DNA of 64,000 nucleotides from an uncultured Prevotella sp. (lineage in GTDB: Bacteria > Bacteroidota > Bacteroidia > Bacteroidales > Bacteroidaceae), in the NCBI GenBank assembly GCA_900315545.1, contig OMZM01000001.1, positions 62,001-126,000 of the forward strand, written 5' to 3'. Each line of letters opens with the position of its first letter. Positions within the stretch are counted from its first letter, which is position 1. This document shows, piece by piece, positions 62,498-64,000 of this stretch. Under the pieces are notes generated by a model. It saw only the letters and a program-made list of their open reading frames with translations, had not been told where the DNA came from and did no database searches. A program made the position numbers and the translations under genes.

Positions 62498-63967
62498 CTA
62501 TTCTCTTGTCATGTTTCTGCCTGCATCGAGGCGTAGGAAAATGAAAAGAAGAATGGTAAAGCCCCAGAGGGATGAACCGCCATAACTGAAGAATGGCAGG
62601 GGAATACCGATGACTGGTGTCAGACCGAGCACCATGCCCACGTTTATGAAAACATGGAACAGGAAGATGCTGAGCACGCAATAGCCATAGATGCGCGAGA
62701 AACGGAAAGGCTGCCGCTCGGCAAGAAATATCAGTCGCAGTATGAGTGCAAGGAACAGAAGCAGTACGCCTGCAGACCCGAGAAAGCCTTCCTCCTCGCC
62801 TACTGTGCAGAATATAAAGTCGGTATCTTGTTCCGGCACATATTTCAACTTGGTCTGCGTTCCATTAAGAAAACCCTTGCCTTCAAGTCCGCCTGAGCCT
62901 ATGGCTATCTCGCTCTGGTGCACGTTGTAGCCTGCTCCAGACAAGTCTTCTTCAAGTCCCAAGAGCACATTGATACGTGTGCGCTGGTGAACCTCTAATA
63001 CATTGTTGAGAATATAGCTTGCCGAAAGGAAGAATATGACAGAGCCGAGACAAAAGGCGGCTATGAGATAGTAGTTGCGAATGCGCGAGCTGAGCCCCTG
63101 ATATATTAGATAAATCATAAGTATAAGGCTTATTGCCACCTGCACCCATACTATGTTGAAAGGTATTACATATTTTGAGAACAGTAAAGCCACTGCCGTT
63201 ACACCTATTAATATATATAACAGCATGCGCATCTCACGCTTGTTGCGGCAATAAATACCAATCATCGATGTTGTAAATATCTGTATCAGGAGCATCACGA
63301 CAAATGTTCCAGTCATCGTCGGCGTTTCCCACAACTGCACTTCGCCGTATCTTATGCCTACAACGAAATAGATTACCATTGCCACGCCAGTGAAAAGTAT
63401 GCTGCCAGGCATTCCCTCGCGGTAGAACATAAGGAAGAACGACAGGTAGACGAGCGCCGAGCCTGTTTCTTTCTGTCCGACGATGAACAGCATTGGCAGT
63501 AAGACTACGGCTGCTGCGGCTGCAAAATGTTTCCACCGCGACATGGTAAAACCGTAGGCACTCATTAACTTTGCCACAGCCAGCGCTGTTGCAAACTTTG
63601 CGAACTCAGCCGGCTGCAATCTCAGCGGACCCATTACGAGCCACGAGCGCGAGCCTTTTATCTCGTGAGGATTGAATATTGTGGCAAACAATAGCAGCAA
63701 CAATGCCGCATAGATGACATAGGCAAACGTATCATAGAAACGGTCGTCGAGCATCAGAATTACAAATCCGAGACATATTGACGTTCCTATCCAGACTATC
63801 TGCATGCCTGAGCGCGATGAAAGACTGAATATGTCTGTGTCGCCGTATGTATAGCTTGCTCCGCAGACGCTTACCCATCCGAAGACGAGCAGGCACATGT
63901 ATATGGCTATTGTCCACCAATCGAGTGAGCGCAAAACGCCAGGTTTCTTATCTGTCCGCCTTACCAT
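62498..63967 (-). CDS. rodA: Rod shape-determining protein RodA (SEDS glycosyltransferase)
   Basis: 489 residues with about ten to twelve membrane helices. Peptidoglycan polymerase of the elongasome. SEDS motifs: LRLQPAEFAKFATALAVAKL, GQKETGSALVYLSFF, HQRTRINVLLG, GSGGLEGKGFLNGTQTKLK and PEQDTDFIFCTVGEE. It is longer than E. coli RodA (370) because of internal loops, which is usual in this phylum. The upstream gene would be PBP2 (mrdA), mostly beyond the window. Confidence 0.93.
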   Translation of the reverse strand: MVRRTDKKPGVLRSLDWWTIAIYMCLLVFGWVSVCGASYTYGDTDIFSLSSRSGMQIVWIGTSICLGFVILMLDDRFYDTFAYVIYAALLLLLFATIFNPHEIKGSRSWLVMGPLRLQPAEFAKFATALAVAKLMSAYGFTMSRWKHFAAAAAVVLLPMLFIVGQKETGSALVYLSFFLMFYREGMPGSILFTGVAMVIYFVVGIRYGEVQLWETPTMTGTFVVMLLIQIFTTSMIGIYCRNKREMRMLLYILIGVTAVALLFSKYVIPFNIVWVQVAISLILMIYLIYQGLSSRIRNYYLIAAFCLGSVIFFLSASYILNNVLEVHQRTRINVLLGLEEDLSGAGYNVHQSEIAIGSGGLEGKGFLNGTQTKLKYVPEQDTDFIFCTVGEEEGFLGSAGVLLLFLALILRLIFLAERQPFRFSRIYGYCVLSIFLFHVFINVGMVLGLTPVIGIPLPFFSYGGSSLWGFTILLFIFLRLDAGRNMTRE

Positions 63968-63970
63968 ATC

Positions 63971-64000
63971 TTATACGTTTATGTTGGAATGCAGTTGCAA
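63971..64000 (-). CDS. Possible last codons of an upstream gene (PBP2?)
   Basis: The window edge contains an open frame of nine codons (LQLHSNINV) ending at a TAA just before the rodA ATG. In Bacteroidetes the gene upstream of rodA is normally mrdA (PBP2). Too short to confirm. Confidence 0.25.
   Translation of the reverse strand: MQLHSNINV

Overview
The window looks like a chromosomal segment of a Bacteroidales bacterium, most likely Prevotella or a close relative. Supporting signs are promoters with the Bacteroidetes -7 box TAnnTTTG, A-rich ribosome binding regions, an UpxY-type antiterminator heading a surface polysaccharide locus, DUF4369, DUF4421 and DUF5606 proteins, a Bacteroidetes-type LptD, and a menaquinone pathway using MenF/D/B/C/E. 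No rRNA, tRNA, phage or transposase gene was seen. The genus is inferred from family resemblance, not from a search.

Layout. 1-3370: start of a leftward polysaccharide operon (upxY, DUF1919 protein, DegT aminotransferase, ATP-grasp protein cut by the window edge). 3715-5768: pepT and a HEPN/MNT pair. 6475-9783: pyrC, a metallophosphoesterase and a PlsC acyltransferase. 9830-12061: DUF4369 lipoprotein, then sugar transferase, FtsB/DivIC and a small membrane protein. 12404-16907: CPA2 antiporter, then a leftward rplY-pth-hslR-purN operon. 17832-21256: rightward nusB-yajC-ybbR-coaE-DUF5606 operon. 21705-25510: hsp20, a Ca/Na antiporter, a TlpA-like oxidoreductase and a secreted protein. 25706-26917: a preQ1-I-like riboswitch, a queuosine precursor transporter and queF. 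27535-35082: lipoprotein, OadA-like carboxyltransferase, HD hydrolase, lptD, aroB. 35196-36834: MvaI/BcnI-type restriction-modification pair. 37403-42986: AraC regulator, ferritin-like protein, 57-aa winged helix protein, ZIP transporter, MBL hydrolase, DUF4421 protein, flavodoxin/ferredoxin protein. 42983-52980: menaquinone genes in two blocks (menF-D-B and menC-E) with five other genes between them. 53017-56751: lipoprotein, HAD phosphatase, pgi, EamA transporter. 57541-63967: lysS-gpsA, a small membrane protein behind a copied gpsA tail, YbjQ, mnmA, rodA.

The most striking feature is a non-coding repeat family, about 400-460 bp long and present six times, always between genes: near 6.1, 17.4, 27.3, 37.2, 48.7 and 57.1 kb. 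Each copy has a 148-149 bp core bounded by inverted 11-mers (TGTTAAAATTG / CAATTTTAACA). The core holds six slots in an almost exact 22-bp register, and most slots are 7-3-7 palindromes of the form TCAAACA-nnn-TGTTTGA. Differences between copies mostly keep the stems paired through G-U wobbles in one orientation only, which points to a structured RNA made from a defined strand. The copies are 8.4-11.4 kb apart. I recognise no described family that matches.
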